Assembly: GCF_000513115.1 (NCBI RefSeq)
Contig: NZ_BAUU01000028.1
Location: 1-63,260, forward strand
From: Halalkalibacter hemicellulosilyticusJCM 9152
GTDB taxonomy: Bacteria; Bacillota; Bacilli; Bacillales; Bacillaceae_D
Reading direction: 5' to 3'
Length of the DNA: 63,260 bases
Shown here piece after piece: positions 52,822 to 63,189 of this stretch (the first letter of the stretch is position 1; each line of letters opens with the position of its first letter). Made by a program: the position numbers and the translations under genes. The notes beneath the pieces are model-generated. The model did no database searches. It was not told where the DNA came from and saw only the letters and a program-made list of their open reading frames with translations.

Positions 52822-53999
52822 TTATCTCCTTGAACTTAATGCACTTTGCGCTAGAAAGGTAATATAGGATTCATCTCGTACGAGCCAAGCTTGATAACGG
52901 CGTTTGATATAGGACTCGCCTTCTGAAAAAGTTCCAAATGTTTTGTATGGTGTATGGTTATGTTCTAACATCCAATTTTCATGATAAGGATAGAGGTAAT
53001 AGAGAGAGCCATCCTCTGAACGATAGAGTGTCCCATTTTCTGATCCTTTTACATTATGTTTATTATGAATAGGATCAACATGTAGAGGATTTCGTGAAAA
53101 GGCATCTTTAACAAAGGCCTCAAAAGCTGAGTCGGTTAATGTTGCACCCGCCGCTTTTGTATGACCGCCCCCTTCATATTGTTCAGCTACCGTTGATACG
53201 TCTATGTGGTCATGAATCGTGCGAAAACTCATTTTACGTTGCCCGACATTTAAAATGGCAATGTAATCTAGGTGTGGACACTCCTTTCCTAGCTTATTTC
53301 CTAGCTCGGAATGGTATGCTTCTGCATGGACGATACCGACACATTTTTCTCCGAGCATCATTTGTACTAGTTCACGGCGCTTGCGCTTAATATAGCGAGT
53401 GATCTTATCCTCTTCGATATCGAGAATTTTGTCTTCGAAATCATCAAATTGAAAGCTGTTAGATGTATGTAGTCGTTGTACCATCCTTTTTTCAAAATCA
53501 TCGATTGGCAATAGAAAAAATAAATCATTCAACCGTTTTGAACGGAAGTTTTCGTTGCGATCCCATTCCAAGTGTCCCATTGACGTACTAGTTCGACAAA
53601 CTCATCGAGAGCTTGAGACCGCTGTAAGTAATCCGATTTTATTAAGAAATCGTAAAGTAAGGATGTAGCAGATGCAAGCTTATCTTCTTCGTGAGCTATC
53701 TTAACGTGCGCCCACGAATGATCGTTGAGGTGTAAGGCTGTTTTGTGATGATCGATCAGTTGGGCACTTCCTCCTAATTCTATAAATGTATGGATGCGTT
53801 CTTCATTTTCGCTATTCATAGATAAATCAGTAACCCATAATGGATCAGTTGTTTTTGCTGTTTCAAGGTGCTGTTGGATTTTTTGATCCAATCGTTGGAT
53901 AGATACATATTGAATTTCTACGTTTGAACCAAAGGCTAGTCGGGCTAATATCCCACAGCTAACACCATCAAGGTCATTATGAGAATATAAATAGTGCAT
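52822..53999 (-). CDS. nrnB: DHH family phosphohydrolase NrnB-like (frameshifted as sequenced)
   Basis: The DHH/DHHA1 architecture of oligoribonucleases is present: MHYLYSHNDLDGVSCG, LIDHHKTALH and the C-terminal GGGHTKAAG. It is most like B. subtilis NrnB, which degrades short RNAs. The first frame ends at 53529; adding one base near 53568 joins it to the second as QWDTWEWDRNENFRSKRL, giving 392 residues. The start at 53999 follows AAGGAGG; a longer in-frame ATG at 54035 has no site. Confidence 0.85.
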
Positions 54000-54149
54000 G
54001 TTTTCATTCCTCCTTATGTCTCTAGTATGAAGCAAATGGTATAAATATAAAGGTATTATTTAAAAAATGGTAAAGCAAATGTAACGTTATAGCAGTCGAT
54101 AAAATGGTATGATGGAAATAGACTGGTTGAAGTAGATTGGAGGAAATAA

Positions 54150-55106
54150 ATGGATACGGCAACAAAGCGAATAAATGAAGTAATTGAAAATATTGAGCGA
54201 GTCGTTGTTGGGAAAAGAGATGAAATTAAACTTAGCTTGGTGGCCATGTTTGCCGGGGGGCATGTTTTGCTTGAAGATGTGCCGGGTGTAGGGAAAACGA
54301 TGATGGTCAAAGCGATTGCGAAATCTTTAGGGGCTGAGTTTAAACGAATTCAATTTACTCCTGATCTCTTGCCATCGGATGTGACAGGAGTTTCAATCTA
54401 TAATCAACATACACAGCAATTCGAATTCCGCCGAGGTCCAGTTATGTCTCATATCGTGTTAGCGGATGAAATAAATCGTACATCACCAAAGACTCAGGCC
54501 GCTTTGTTAGAATCTCTTGAAGAAGGCAGTGTAACCGTTGACGGGGAAACAATTAAATTGGACAAGCCTTTTTTTGTTATGGCCACTCAAAATCCAGTTG
54601 AGTATGCTGGAACGTTTCCTTTGCCAGAAGCACAGTTGGATCGCTTTTTACTCAAATTGAAGCTAGGGTATCCCGATGAGCTAGAGGAATTTGAGGTTCT
54701 GACACGTGTTCAATATGAGCACCCCCTTGATCAATTAGAATCGGTCATGACTACACAAGAGGTGTTAGCGATTCAAGAGGATGTGCACAATGTGTTTGTG
54801 AGTGACGATGTGAAAGAGTATATTGTCGAGCTTGTACAAGCAACGAGGAAAAATCGACTCGTTGAACTTGGGGTGAGTCCTCGTGGGACAATTGCGCTTA
54901 TGAAGGCCGCACAAGCATTTGCATTTATAGAAGGTCGTGAATTTGTTATTCCAGATGATATTCAGTATTTAGCTCCATTTGTTTTAGCTCATAGGTTGAT
55001 TTTAACAGATGAAAGCAAAATGACGAACAAATTAGAGGAACAAGTCATACACCAAGTGCTTGAGCAAGTGCCTGTTCCGGTGATAAAACGAAAGGTTCCA
55101 CAATAA
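54150..55106 (+). CDS. MoxR family AAA ATPase
   Basis: This 318-residue protein has Walker A LLEDVPGVGKTMMVKA (about residue 38), Walker B HIVLADEINRTSPKTQAA and sensor ATQNPVEYAGTFPLPEAQ. MoxR ATPases act as chaperones for maturation of protein complexes. It heads the common trio MoxR - DUF58 - transglutaminase, and its stop overlaps the DUF58 start (ATGA region). The ribosome binding site is TTGGAGG. Confidence 0.93.
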   Translation: MDTATKRINEVIENIERVVVGKRDEIKLSLVAMFAGGHVLLEDVPGVGKTMMVKAIAKSLGAEFKRIQFTPDLLPSDVTGVSIYNQHTQQFEFRRGPVMSHIVLADEINRTSPKTQAALLESLEEGSVTVDGETIKLDKPFFVMATQNPVEYAGTFPLPEAQLDRFLLKLKLGYPDELEEFEVLTRVQYEHPLDQLESVMTTQEVLAIQEDVHNVFVSDDVKEYIVELVQATRKNRLVELGVSPRGTIALMKAAQAFAFIEGREFVIPDDIQYLAPFVLAHRLILTDESKMTNKLEEQVIHQVLEQVPVPVIKRKVPQ

Positions 55107-56244
55107 TGACTCGTTGGATGAAAGCGGCATTTAAGTATGTTTTTCTTTCTATCATCATTGGTGCACTATTTGCCTATGCGATGTTTCAAGGTGGCTTTGT
55201 GAGTTGGTATTTATTCTATAGTGTTATAACAATTATTGTTTTAATGATTGTCGTCACTCTGTTTCCTTTTAAAGTGAAGCAAATACGGCGAGTCATCTCT
55301 AATGAAGCGGTGGAGGCGGGAGGGGCTGTTGATGTGACAGTCAAAGTTGAAAAATACCCATTTCAGCCCTTCTTTTTCGTAAGAATATTCGATGAACTTC
55401 CTGAACAATTAAAGCAAGAGGATACACCTGGAGCGTTATTTTTCTTTTCGTTTCAAAGGACATTGTCCTTTACGTATACGATTAGCAATTTGGAGCGTGG
55501 TGTGTACCGTTTTGGAGAGGTGAAGTGTAAGTTAGGTGATCTGTTCGGTTTATTAGAAGTAGAACGAACGTTACAAGGTGGCGAAACAGACATTCTTGTG
55601 TATCCATCTTTTCGCTATTTCCGTAGCTTACCTCCAGTTGCTAAGCATAGAGAGAGAGAGGCCAACGTAATCGCACTTCTCTCCAAGAAGATCGATCTCT
55701 TGCCGGTGTGAGGCAGTATGTTCCGGGGGATCGGTTAGTCAGTATTAATTGGAAGCAAACAGCAAGGTCCTCTAACCTCATGACCAAAGAATTTGAATCG
55801 TTTCAAGGTGAAGGTGCTTTACTCGTCTATGATTCCTTTTCAGAGAGGTCAAGTCATCGCATGTTTGAACAATCGATTGAATTAGCGACGTCTCTATTAG
55901 CGACGCTTATTAGAAAACATTCATATGCTCGTTTTTATATTCGGAAGGATAGATGGGAAGCGATAACGGTTCATCAATCAATGATCCCTGCTTTACAAGC
56001 GCTTGCTTATGCTGAGCCAAATCGTAAACCTATTGAAGCTATTGACGGAGTATATCGAAAATGGAGCGGAATGCATATTTACTATGTTTGTGCAGAGCTT
56101 AATCAAGCTTTGCTAGCGGCATGTAGAACGCTCCAAGCTCAACGAGTAACGATGACGATATGTACTGTAGCACTTACAGGAACAGAACAGAGAATAGTAA
56201 ATGAACTAGAGACATTAGGTGTAAAAGTGGTTGAAATTAGCTAA
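55106..56244 (+). CDS. DUF58 domain protein (frameshifted as sequenced)
   Basis: The N-terminus has two membrane segments (about residues 10-50) and the second half contains the DUF58 signature VRQYVPGDRLVSINWKQTAR. The first frame runs into KKIDLLPV and a stop at 55711. One base added near 55669 (AA to AAA) gives ANVNRTSLQEDRSLAGV and joins the signature, 379 residues in all. DUF58 proteins accompany MoxR and often resemble von Willebrand factor A domains. The function is unknown, probably at the cell surface with its neighbours. Confidence 0.85.
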
Positions 56245-56260
56245 CAGGAGGAGAGAGTTT

Positions 56261-58447
56261 ATGCGCTCAAATAGAAAAACACTCGATTTAAGCAGAGACT
56301 TTCTTCTTTACGGATTAAGTTTTTTATTATTAATGGAATGGCTTTTGCCGCTTCCGTATGTAACTGATACAGGTTATATTCATATTTTTGTGTTGTGTAC
56401 AGCTGTGTTTTTCTTTATTACGTTTTTACAATTACCTGTTGGGTTATCGGTTTTAATGAAAATTGCGATCGTCTTTTATGGCTTGTTTTTAGTGTTCTTT
56501 CAAGACCAATTTTTTTCGTTTGAATGGGTAGCTGCTATTCTTGAAGATGTAGCCTTAAATATTAGCTACATGATAGGCGGTAGCTGGTATGCGCTAACGG
56601 ATTTATTTCGTAGTTTGCTATTCTTTGTCTTGCTAGCGATTATGAGCTATTTATTATTTTATTGGATTGTGTATGCACGGCGAATGCTTTTTTTCCTTAT
56701 TTTCACTGTCATTTATGTAGCGGTTATCGATACATTTACGGGGTATGATGCGACCTTTGCTATTGTTCGTACGTTTTTTATTGGTTTTCTTTTACTAGGA
56801 CTTGTGACGATGTATCGATTCATTGAACAAGAACGATTGCATGCTGCTTCTACTATGCTACCTGCTAGGCTAGGAGGGGTATTAATTACGATTCTTGTGT
56901 TAGGAGGAGTATTTGGATTTCTTTTCCCTAAGCCTGAGCCTCAGTGGACTGATCCTGTTCCGTATGTTCGAGCAGCAGTAGGATTAGAGTCAAGGAATGA
57001 GCCTGTTCAACGGATTGGCTACGGTGATTTTGATGAACAGCTAGGCGGGGGGTTCGTTGATGATCATACGACGGTGTTCTTTGCGGCTGTAACAGAGGAG
57101 CATTATTGGCGAGGTGAAACGAAAGATCATTATACGGGGAGAGGTTGGGAAACGACAACTCCAGAAGGTATGAAGAATCCGCTTTATCGCACAGAGAGAG
57201 AAGGAGCTATTTCAGTTAATCCATTAAGCACAGAAATAGCTTTTGAAGGTGAAGAATCGCGTTTTGATCATATTTTTTATCCAGGTGATTTCGTTGAATT
57301 AACGAGCCATGACACGATCGATGTCGTTGTTGATCAATATACGGAACGAGCAAATACACTTAGGGAAGATGAAGCGATTGCTTTGACACGCTATCGATAT
57401 GATTACGTGTATCCAAGCTTCCATGTGGACGTATTGCAAGCAACCAATGAAGAAGATCCAAATGATATCGTGGACTATTATACGCAACTGCCTGATACAT
57501 TACCTGATCGTGTACGTGAATTAGCTGAGGAAATTGTTGCAGATGAAGACAATCGTTATGATCAAGCAAAAGCGATTGAAGCATATTTCCGTCTATCCGA
57601 TTTTGTCTATGAAACAGAAGACGTTCCCGTTCCTAGTAGTGGACAGGACTATGTTGATCAGTTTTTGTTTGAAACGAGAAGAGGCTATTGTGATAATTTC
57701 TCGACTTCAATGATCGTGATGCTTCGAACACTTGATATTCCTGCACGTTGGGTGAAGGGGTTTACTCAGGGGGCGGAGGTCGAGCAATTAAGTCAAGGTC
57801 GTTCGGTCTATGAAGTGACAAACTCTAATGCTCATTCCTGGGTCGAGGTATACTTTCCAGAGGTTGGTTGGGTGCCGTTTGAACCAACACAAGGCTTTGC
57901 TAATATGTATGATTTTCTTGAAGTCGATGATGAAGAAGAAAGCGAGATGGACGAAGAAGATCCGTTAGATGCAACAAGTGAAGAGGAAGAACTAGAGGAA
58001 GACGAGCACGAAGAGGAGTTGGAAATAGAGGAGGAAGAAGATCCAACACAAGACTTCGGAACAACGTCACACAATTGGACGATTCCAGGCGGTCCGTGGA
58101 TTCTTTTTGGACTCCTACTATTGTTGGGCATTGTCATGATTATGAAGAGGAAGAGTGTGGTTTTCTTTATTCTTCTAAAAAGGTATGAGAAAGCGACAAA
58201 TAAAGAAGCGTTTGTACCTGCTTACGAGCATCTTCTATGGTTACTACGGTTTATTGGATATCATCGACAATCTGGTGAAACGCTAAGAGCCTATGCGAGA
58301 AGAATGGATGATCAATTTGTGACGGATGAAATGGAAGCTATGACAGAGGAATATGAACGTATTCTCTATGGTGAAAATTCAGAGCGTTCGAGTTGGCTTG
58401 AGCAAAAAGCACGTTGGTTAGCTTTTGTGAAAAAAATGAATTCTTGA
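56261..58447 (+). CDS. Transglutaminase-like membrane protein (TgpA type)
   Basis: This 728-residue protein has five to six N-terminal membrane segments (to about residue 225). An extracellular transglutaminase core follows with the Cys-His-Asp regions GYCDNFSTSM, NSNAHSWVEVYF and GWVPFEPTQGF. An acidic linker (about 570-600), another membrane segment and a DUF4129-like cytoplasmic tail complete it. The ATG at 56261 follows CAGGAGGAG. The trio with MoxR and DUF58 is widespread in Bacillota, and a role in envelope protein processing or crosslinking is supposed. Confidence 0.9.
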   Translation: MRSNRKTLDLSRDFLLYGLSFLLLMEWLLPLPYVTDTGYIHIFVLCTAVFFFITFLQLPVGLSVLMKIAIVFYGLFLVFFQDQFFSFEWVAAILEDVALNISYMIGGSWYALTDLFRSLLFFVLLAIMSYLLFYWIVYARRMLFFLIFTVIYVAVIDTFTGYDATFAIVRTFFIGFLLLGLVTMYRFIEQERLHAASTMLPARLGGVLITILVLGGVFGFLFPKPEPQWTDPVPYVRAAVGLESRNEPVQRIGYGDFDEQLGGGFVDDHTTVFFAAVTEEHYWRGETKDHYTGRGWETTTPEGMKNPLYRTEREGAISVNPLSTEIAFEGEESRFDHIFYPGDFVELTSHDTIDVVVDQYTERANTLREDEAIALTRYRYDYVYPSFHVDVLQATNEEDPNDIVDYYTQLPDTLPDRVRELAEEIVADEDNRYDQAKAIEAYFRLSDFVYETEDVPVPSSGQDYVDQFLFETRRGYCDNFSTSMIVMLRTLDIPARWVKGFTQGAEVEQLSQGRSVYEVTNSNAHSWVEVYFPEVGWVPFEPTQGFANMYDFLEVDDEEESEMDEEDPLDATSEEEELEEDEHEEELEIEEEEDPTQDFGTTSHNWTIPGGPWILFGLLLLLGIVMIMKRKSVVFFILLKRYEKATNKEAFVPAYEHLLWLLRFIGYHRQSGETLRAYARRMDDQFVTDEMEAMTEEYERILYGENSERSSWLEQKARWLAFVKKMNS

Positions 58448-58587
58448 CCAAGATATAGTAGGTTGATAAAATGAATCAGTATTTAACGTTGAAAAGAGAC
58501 CTTCGTATATTTGTTAAGAAAGGTTGTTCAAATGTACAAGGCATAAATAATCATGATAAATAACTTCAGAAAAAAGGGTGGGTCAGG

Positions 58588-60129
58588 ATGAGTGAATTAA
58601 ATCAAGAAATGATCGTTGTATTAGATTTTGGTGGCCAATACAACCAGCTCATTACACGTCGAATTCGTGATTTAGGTGTGTACAGCGAGTTGAAGACGAA
58701 CAAAATAACTGCAGAAGAGATAAAGGAATTAAATCCAAAGGGGATTATTTTCTCAGGTGGACCTAATAGTGCATACGCCCAAGGGGCTCCTCATTGTGAT
58801 CCTGCGATCTTTGATTTAGGAATTCCGATATTAGGTATTTGCTATGGAATGCAATTAATGACACAGCATTTTGGTGGAAAAGTGGATGCAGCAGACCATC
58901 GAGAGTACGGAAAAGCGACGATTAACATTCAAAATCAATCGGCTTTATTTAAAGGATTACCGATTGAGCAAACAACATGGATGAGTCATGGTGATCTTAT
59001 TTTGGCACCACCTCCAGGCTTTGTCGTTGATGCATCTAATCCGTCATGTCCGGTGGCAGCGATGAGTAATGAAGATCAAAAGTTCTATGGTGTGCAGTTC
59101 CACCCAGAAGTACGTCATTCGGAGTTCGGTGATGAAATGCTAAAGAACTTCGCCTATGAAGTGTGTGGCTGTGCAGGTGATTGGTCAATGGGAAATTTCA
59201 TTGAAGTCGAAATCGAGAAAATCCGTGACATCGTTGGTGATAAACAAGTTCTTTGTGCATTAAGTGGTGGTGTTGATTCTTCTGTTGTGGCTGTTTTAAT
59301 ACATAAAGCGATTGGTGATCAGCTTACATGTATGTTTATCGATCACGGTTTGCTCCGTAAAGGGGAAGCGGAAAGTGTCATGGAAACGTTCAGTGAAGGC
59401 TTTAATATGAATGTCATCAAAATTGATGCTAAAGACCGGTTCCTTGGGCGTTTAAATGGCGTGTCTGATCCTGAAGAAAAGCGTAAAATCATTGGTAATG
59501 AATTTATTTATGTGTTTGAAGAAGAAACAAGCCAATTAACTGATATGGATTTCCTTGCACAAGGGACGCTATACACAGATATTATTGAAAGTGGAACAGA
59601 TACGGCTCAAACGATTAAGTCTCATCATAACGTAGGTGGTTTGCCTGAAGATATGAAGTTTACTTTAATTGAGCCGCTTAATACGTTATTTAAAGATGAA
59701 GTACGTAAGCTAGGGTCTGAGCTAGGCATTCCAGATGAAATTGTTTGGAGACAGCCATTTCCTGGGCCAGGACTAGGCATCCGCGTTCTAGGTGAAATAA
59801 CGGAGGATAAATTAGAGATCGTTCGTGAATCTGATGCGATTTTACGTGAAGAAATCAAAAAAGCAGGACTTGATCGTGAAATTTGGCAATATTTCACCGC
59901 GCTCCCGAACATGAGAAGTGTCGGTGTCATGGGAGATGCAAGAACATACGACTATACGGTTGGGATTCGTGCCGTTACATCAGTAGATGGAATGACCTCT
60001 GATTGGGCTCGTATTCCGTGGGATGTACTTGAAATCATTTCAACACGTATTGTTAATGAAGTGAAGCATGTGAATCGAGTGGTGTACGATATTACGTCTA
60101 AGCCTCCTGCGACGATTGAGTGGGAATAG
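58588..60129 (+). CDS. guaA: GMP synthase (glutamine-hydrolysing)
   Basis: This 513-residue enzyme amidates XMP to GMP. The class I glutamine amidotransferase half has [15 protein letters not shown] (catalytic Cys) and [11 protein letters not shown]. The ATP pyrophosphatase half has [15 protein letters not shown]. The C-terminal dimerisation domain ends with the conserved [18 protein letters not shown]. The length is normal. The start follows AAAAAGGGTGGG. The 3' end of guaA is a known integration site for genomic islands, and accessory genes begin right after it. Confidence 0.97.
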   Translation: MSELNQEMIVVLDFGGQYNQLITRRIRDLGVYSELKTNKITAEEIKELNPKGIIFSGGPNSAYAQGAPHCDPAIFDLGIPILGICYGMQLMTQHFGGKVDAADHREYGKATINIQNQSALFKGLPIEQTTWMSHGDLILAPPPGFVVDASNPSCPVAAMSNEDQKFYGVQFHPEVRHSEFGDEMLKNFAYEVCGCAGDWSMGNFIEVEIEKIRDIVGDKQVLCALSGGVDSSVVAVLIHKAIGDQLTCMFIDHGLLRKGEAESVMETFSEGFNMNVIKIDAKDRFLGRLNGVSDPEEKRKIIGNEFIYVFEEETSQLTDMDFLAQGTLYTDIIESGTDTAQTIKSHHNVGGLPEDMKFTLIEPLNTLFKDEVRKLGSELGIPDEIVWRQPFPGPGLGIRVLGEITEDKLEIVRESDAILREEIKKAGLDREIWQYFTALPNMRSVGVMGDARTYDYTVGIRAVTSVDGMTSDWARIPWDVLEIISTRIVNEVKHVNRVVYDITSKPPATIEWE

Positions 60130-60133
60130 TATA

Positions 60134-60180
60134 AAACAAGAGCCTAGACATTGGAATATCAGTGTCTTAGGCTTTGTTTT
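60134..60180 (+). terminator. guaA terminator
   Basis: An interrupted stem, AACA-GAGCCTAGACA with TGTCTTAGGCTTTGTT, is followed by a T run (60175-60184). Confidence 0.85.
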
Positions 60181-60220
60181 TTATTTTTGGTACCCTTTTT
60201 GGTAACCATCACTAGAGTAA

Positions 60221-60526
60221 TTATAGATTAGTTATAACAGAGTGTTTTTTTAAGTAAACGAATTCTGGCAATAGCAACGATGAAGCAATGTTAACTTCTT
60301 CGTTATAGACTTTGAAATGGAAACAAGCTGTGAAACCGCCAGCACACTCGATTTCTAACCCGTCTATAAATACTAGCTTAGACTCTCGGACTTCAGTCGT
60401 TGGTTCTGGAATCAACATTATGCGATTAATATAATGCCAGTCAAAAGGAGGCTGGATACTCTTGAATATTTCATGATTTTTATTTACTGAATCAATCATT
60501 TTAAATTGCTTTGTCTCAATATCCAA
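60221..60526 (-). pseudogene. Hypothetical protein fragment downstream of the methyltransferase remnant
   Basis: An open frame of about 100 codons contains MIDSVNKNHEIFKSIQPPF and ACFHFKVYNEEVNIASSLLL. No ATG with a ribosome binding site is found: the frame opens with TTG at 60526, continuing upstream to a stop, and ATG 60499 lacks a site. The text reads like the interior and end of a longer protein, so a 5'-truncated remnant is likely. I do not recognise a family. Confidence 0.4.
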
Positions 60527-60547
60527 TAGCCCAATAGAAATATTTTT

Positions 60548-61100
60548 TTAAAATAATATTTCTCTGGCACGTTTTCCTCCAAAATCTGCCACGAGGAAGA
60601 TACGTCTTCTTCTTTGAGGAAGTGTGGGCTTTCCCCAATATCGGGACTCCAGAAGTAGGCATTGGAATTTCGGTATCTGTGAACGACTCCAGCACGGCTT
60701 TAAAATCCAACCTGTTGTTTGATGAAAAAGCTCCCATGACGTTTTCCCAAACAGCGATAACTGGATATGTTCCATTCGTTGCACACCTCATTTCTTCTAT
60801 GATTCGTATCGCATGATAGAACAAACTGGATTGACTTCCTGCAAGACCTTCTCGATTTCCGATATTTGATAAATTCTGACAGGGTGAACCAAATGTAATA
60901 ATATGAACAGGCGGTATTTTTCCACCATCTATTTTTGTAATATCCCCGAGATGAAGCATGTTAGGGAAATGCCCTTTTGTAATAGATACAGGTGCTTTCT
61001 CTATCTCACTTGCCCATGTTGGTATAATTCCAAAACGAGAAGCGGAGAGGGGGAAGACACCTATTCCATCAAAAAGACTTCCTAGTGTAATAGCTGTCAT
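60548..61100 (-). pseudogene. Truncated C5-cytosine DNA methyltransferase
   Basis: Motif I (LGSLFDGIGVFPLSASRFG), the catalytic PC motif (TFGSPCQNLSNIGNREG), motif VI (VWENVMGAFSSN) and, in another frame, motif VIII (YWGKPTLPQRRRRIFLVADF) are present. The roughly 20-25 residues usual between IPMP and the YWG of motif VIII are missing and the frame changes there (near 60650). After REILF the gene stops, so the target-recognition domain and motifs IX-X are absent. This is a deletion plus frameshift, not a one-base slip. It is probably inactive. Confidence 0.75.
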
Positions 61101-61274
61101 AGATAATCATCCTTTTAATCAGTAGATTATTCCTTAATATTATCTTTTGGAGGAAATATTTATAAAGCACACATTTATAAATAGTACCCATCGCTTTAAC
61201 TACTCCTTTCAATTCTAATTCCATAAGTGTGAAAAATCCTGATAAACAGTGGCTTTAAATAAATGAAAAACAAA

Positions 61275-61306
61275 AAAGAGATACTGTTTTTACACAATAT
61301 CTCTTT
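61275..61306. terminator. Stem-loop between the helicase and the methyltransferase remnant
   Basis: AAAGAGATA (61275-61283) and TATCTCTTT (61298-61306) form a 9-bp stem with A/T-rich flanks, suitable as a terminator for the leftward helicase transcript. The 61101-61418 gap holds no other feature I can support. Confidence 0.6.
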
Positions 61307-61418
61307 CCTTCTTCATTCCCTCTAGAGGATGGCGGGATTTTGGCGGGGAACCTATTCATTTCTAATTGTTTTATCCATTTTACGTACCATCGAAATGCGG
61401 CAAGTCAACGTTTTCACT

Positions 61419-63188
61419 TCAAATGCTTTTAGGTTTTGCTATTCTTGTAATATTTATATTGTAAAGTTTCTTGAAAGACTCTTCATGCTCAATGTCTAGA
61501 TCGTCAAATTGTATAAAAAGTTTATTTTTTGCTCGACTCATAGCAACATAGGAAATCCGTTGTTCTTCATTATTAGTTAAATCAGGCTGTAAAAGAAAAT
61601 TAATAGTATCTTGATTGCCTATAACAAATACATTTTTGAATTCCGCACCTTTGGCTTTGTGAATAGTAATATGATCACTTGTATCTTCAATGATGTTTAC
61701 ACATATAGCCATGTTACTATAAGAAGTATTTTCATAAAAATCTTTTATCTGTCCCTTTTTAAAACCAGTAAGCTTAATGTCTAAAGTACTGCAAACTACA
61801 TTGTAAAAGTCCATTAATGTACCATCACTATATTGCTCATAGAAATTCATCATATTGGATAGGGAATAGAGGGCTAGTTTTTTAGGATTATTTTTATCTT
61901 TATAAATCCAATCGATTATTTTTATAGCATCCTTATACTTAGTATTTTTAGCTAATTCAGTTGCTTTAATAAATTGAAAAATAGTATTCCTTCTTTGACT
62001 ATTACTATCAATTCCTTCAAATTTTTCTATTAGCTTTCTATCAAAATCCTTACCTTCTATTTTCAATTTCATTGCGTTAGAAGTAATATTATCTCTGGAC
62101 AAGGAAGTAAGTGGCTCACTATTACAACTGTTAGCTGCCTTATTATAAGTTTGATTCCGATCTCCAATCAAAATTGAAACATCAATATCTTTAATGTCCC
62201 TACATGACTCTTGATGAATGTCTTTTCTGGTACTATTTAAAAAAGTAACTATTTGATGTGAGCTCCTATGATTTTCTATAATGGTATGGGAATTCATTGG
62301 TTCGACTTTGAAATTTTCAAATAAGGAAACTTGTGCGCCTTGAAAACCATAAATTGCCTGTGCTTTATCGCCAATAACTCCTACGATACAATCTCTCTTT
62401 CTTATCTCGTCTATAATAAAAGCTTGTATTTGACTAGTATCTTGAAATTCATCAATAAAAAAATAGGGGTATTTGGCACGTAAAACTGTAAGGATAAATG
62501 GATAATCTCTAATTAAAACATGTGAGAAAAATAATATATCATCATGATCAATTATCCCATTCTTCCAATATATTTTTTTATAATTTAATAATTTACTTTC
62601 CAATATATTTAAGTTTGCCTTATTTATTCCCATTATATTTCCACTCTTCTTATCAATTGCTTTAGCTTTGGTATTATCACAAACAAATTGTATATCGTTA
62701 TTTTTATAAGCGGATTTCATCGATAAAAGCCAGTTTTGTAGAGCTTTATTTAGAGTAGACATGTTTAACAGTTGTTTTTTAGTATTGGGATGTTTTAACC
62801 CTTTGAAATCCCCGTTTTCTAACCATTCGCGTACGTATTTGTTAATCACAACTGGGTCATTATGGCCATTTAATTTTCGTATACAAACTTCATATTCTTT
62901 TGGTAAAAAAGAACAATATGGTTTAACTACATTTCTATACAAAAAGCTGTGTATTGTAGATACATCCACTCTATTTGAGACACTTTTTCCCAGCCTTTGT
63001 AAAACTGTTTCAACAGCTGTATTTGTATAAGTAATACAAGCAATCTTTCTCATGCGTTCGAGCCTTTCAGAATTTTGTATTACATTTTTGATATGATTTA
63101 CCAAGAATTCAGTTTTCCCTGCACCAGGACCAGCTTCTACCTTAAAATCATGTTCTATTTCCAATTTCGTCTGAGCATCAATAATCAT
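61419..63188 (-). CDS. UvrD-like superfamily 1 helicase, probable defence-system component
   Basis: This 589-residue protein has SF1A helicase motifs: Walker A VEAGPGAGKTEFL (about residue 22), Ia ITYTNTAVETV, II YFFIDEFQDTSQ, III VGVIGDKAQAIYGFQG, V ITIHKAKGAEFKNVFVIG and VI ISYVAMSRAKNKLFIQ. It lacks the length of housekeeping UvrD/PcrA (over 700 residues). It starts one base after the stop of an upstream gene cut by the window edge. Helicases of this size paired with an OLD-type nuclease form Gabija, so a Gabija-like GajB role is possible but unproven. ATG 63215 is an in-frame alternative. Confidence 0.82.
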   Translation of the reverse strand: MIIDAQTKLEIEHDFKVEAGPGAGKTEFLVNHIKNVIQNSERLERMRKIACITYTNTAVETVLQRLGKSVSNRVDVSTIHSFLYRNVVKPYCSFLPKEYEVCIRKLNGHNDPVVINKYVREWLENGDFKGLKHPNTKKQLLNMSTLNKALQNWLLSMKSAYKNNDIQFVCDNTKAKAIDKKSGNIMGINKANLNILESKLLNYKKIYWKNGIIDHDDILFFSHVLIRDYPFILTVLRAKYPYFFIDEFQDTSQIQAFIIDEIRKRDCIVGVIGDKAQAIYGFQGAQVSLFENFKVEPMNSHTIIENHRSSHQIVTFLNSTRKDIHQESCRDIKDIDVSILIGDRNQTYNKAANSCNSEPLTSLSRDNITSNAMKLKIEGKDFDRKLIEKFEGIDSNSQRRNTIFQFIKATELAKNTKYKDAIKIIDWIYKDKNNPKKLALYSLSNMMNFYEQYSDGTLMDFYNVVCSTLDIKLTGFKKGQIKDFYENTSYSNMAICVNIIEDTSDHITIHKAKGAEFKNVFVIGNQDTINFLLQPDLTNNEEQRISYVAMSRAKNKLFIQFDDLDIEHEESFKKLYNINITRIAKPKSI

Positions 63189-63189
63189 A

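Noticed and set aside
57832-58137. A serine-rich minus-strand frame inside the transglutaminase gene
   Set aside because: It is the complement of the Glu/Asp codon run in the acidic linker; repeated GAA/GAG read backwards gives Ser/Phe/Leu frames.
58448-58587. Possible purine riboswitch before guaA
   Set aside because: I could not find the conserved purine-aptamer core or a terminator/antiterminator pair in this 140-bp leader.
60548-60784. A separate small gene ending in a methyltransferase motif VIII
   Set aside because: It is the shifted frame of the damaged methyltransferase and does not have its own start signals; it was merged into the pseudogene.
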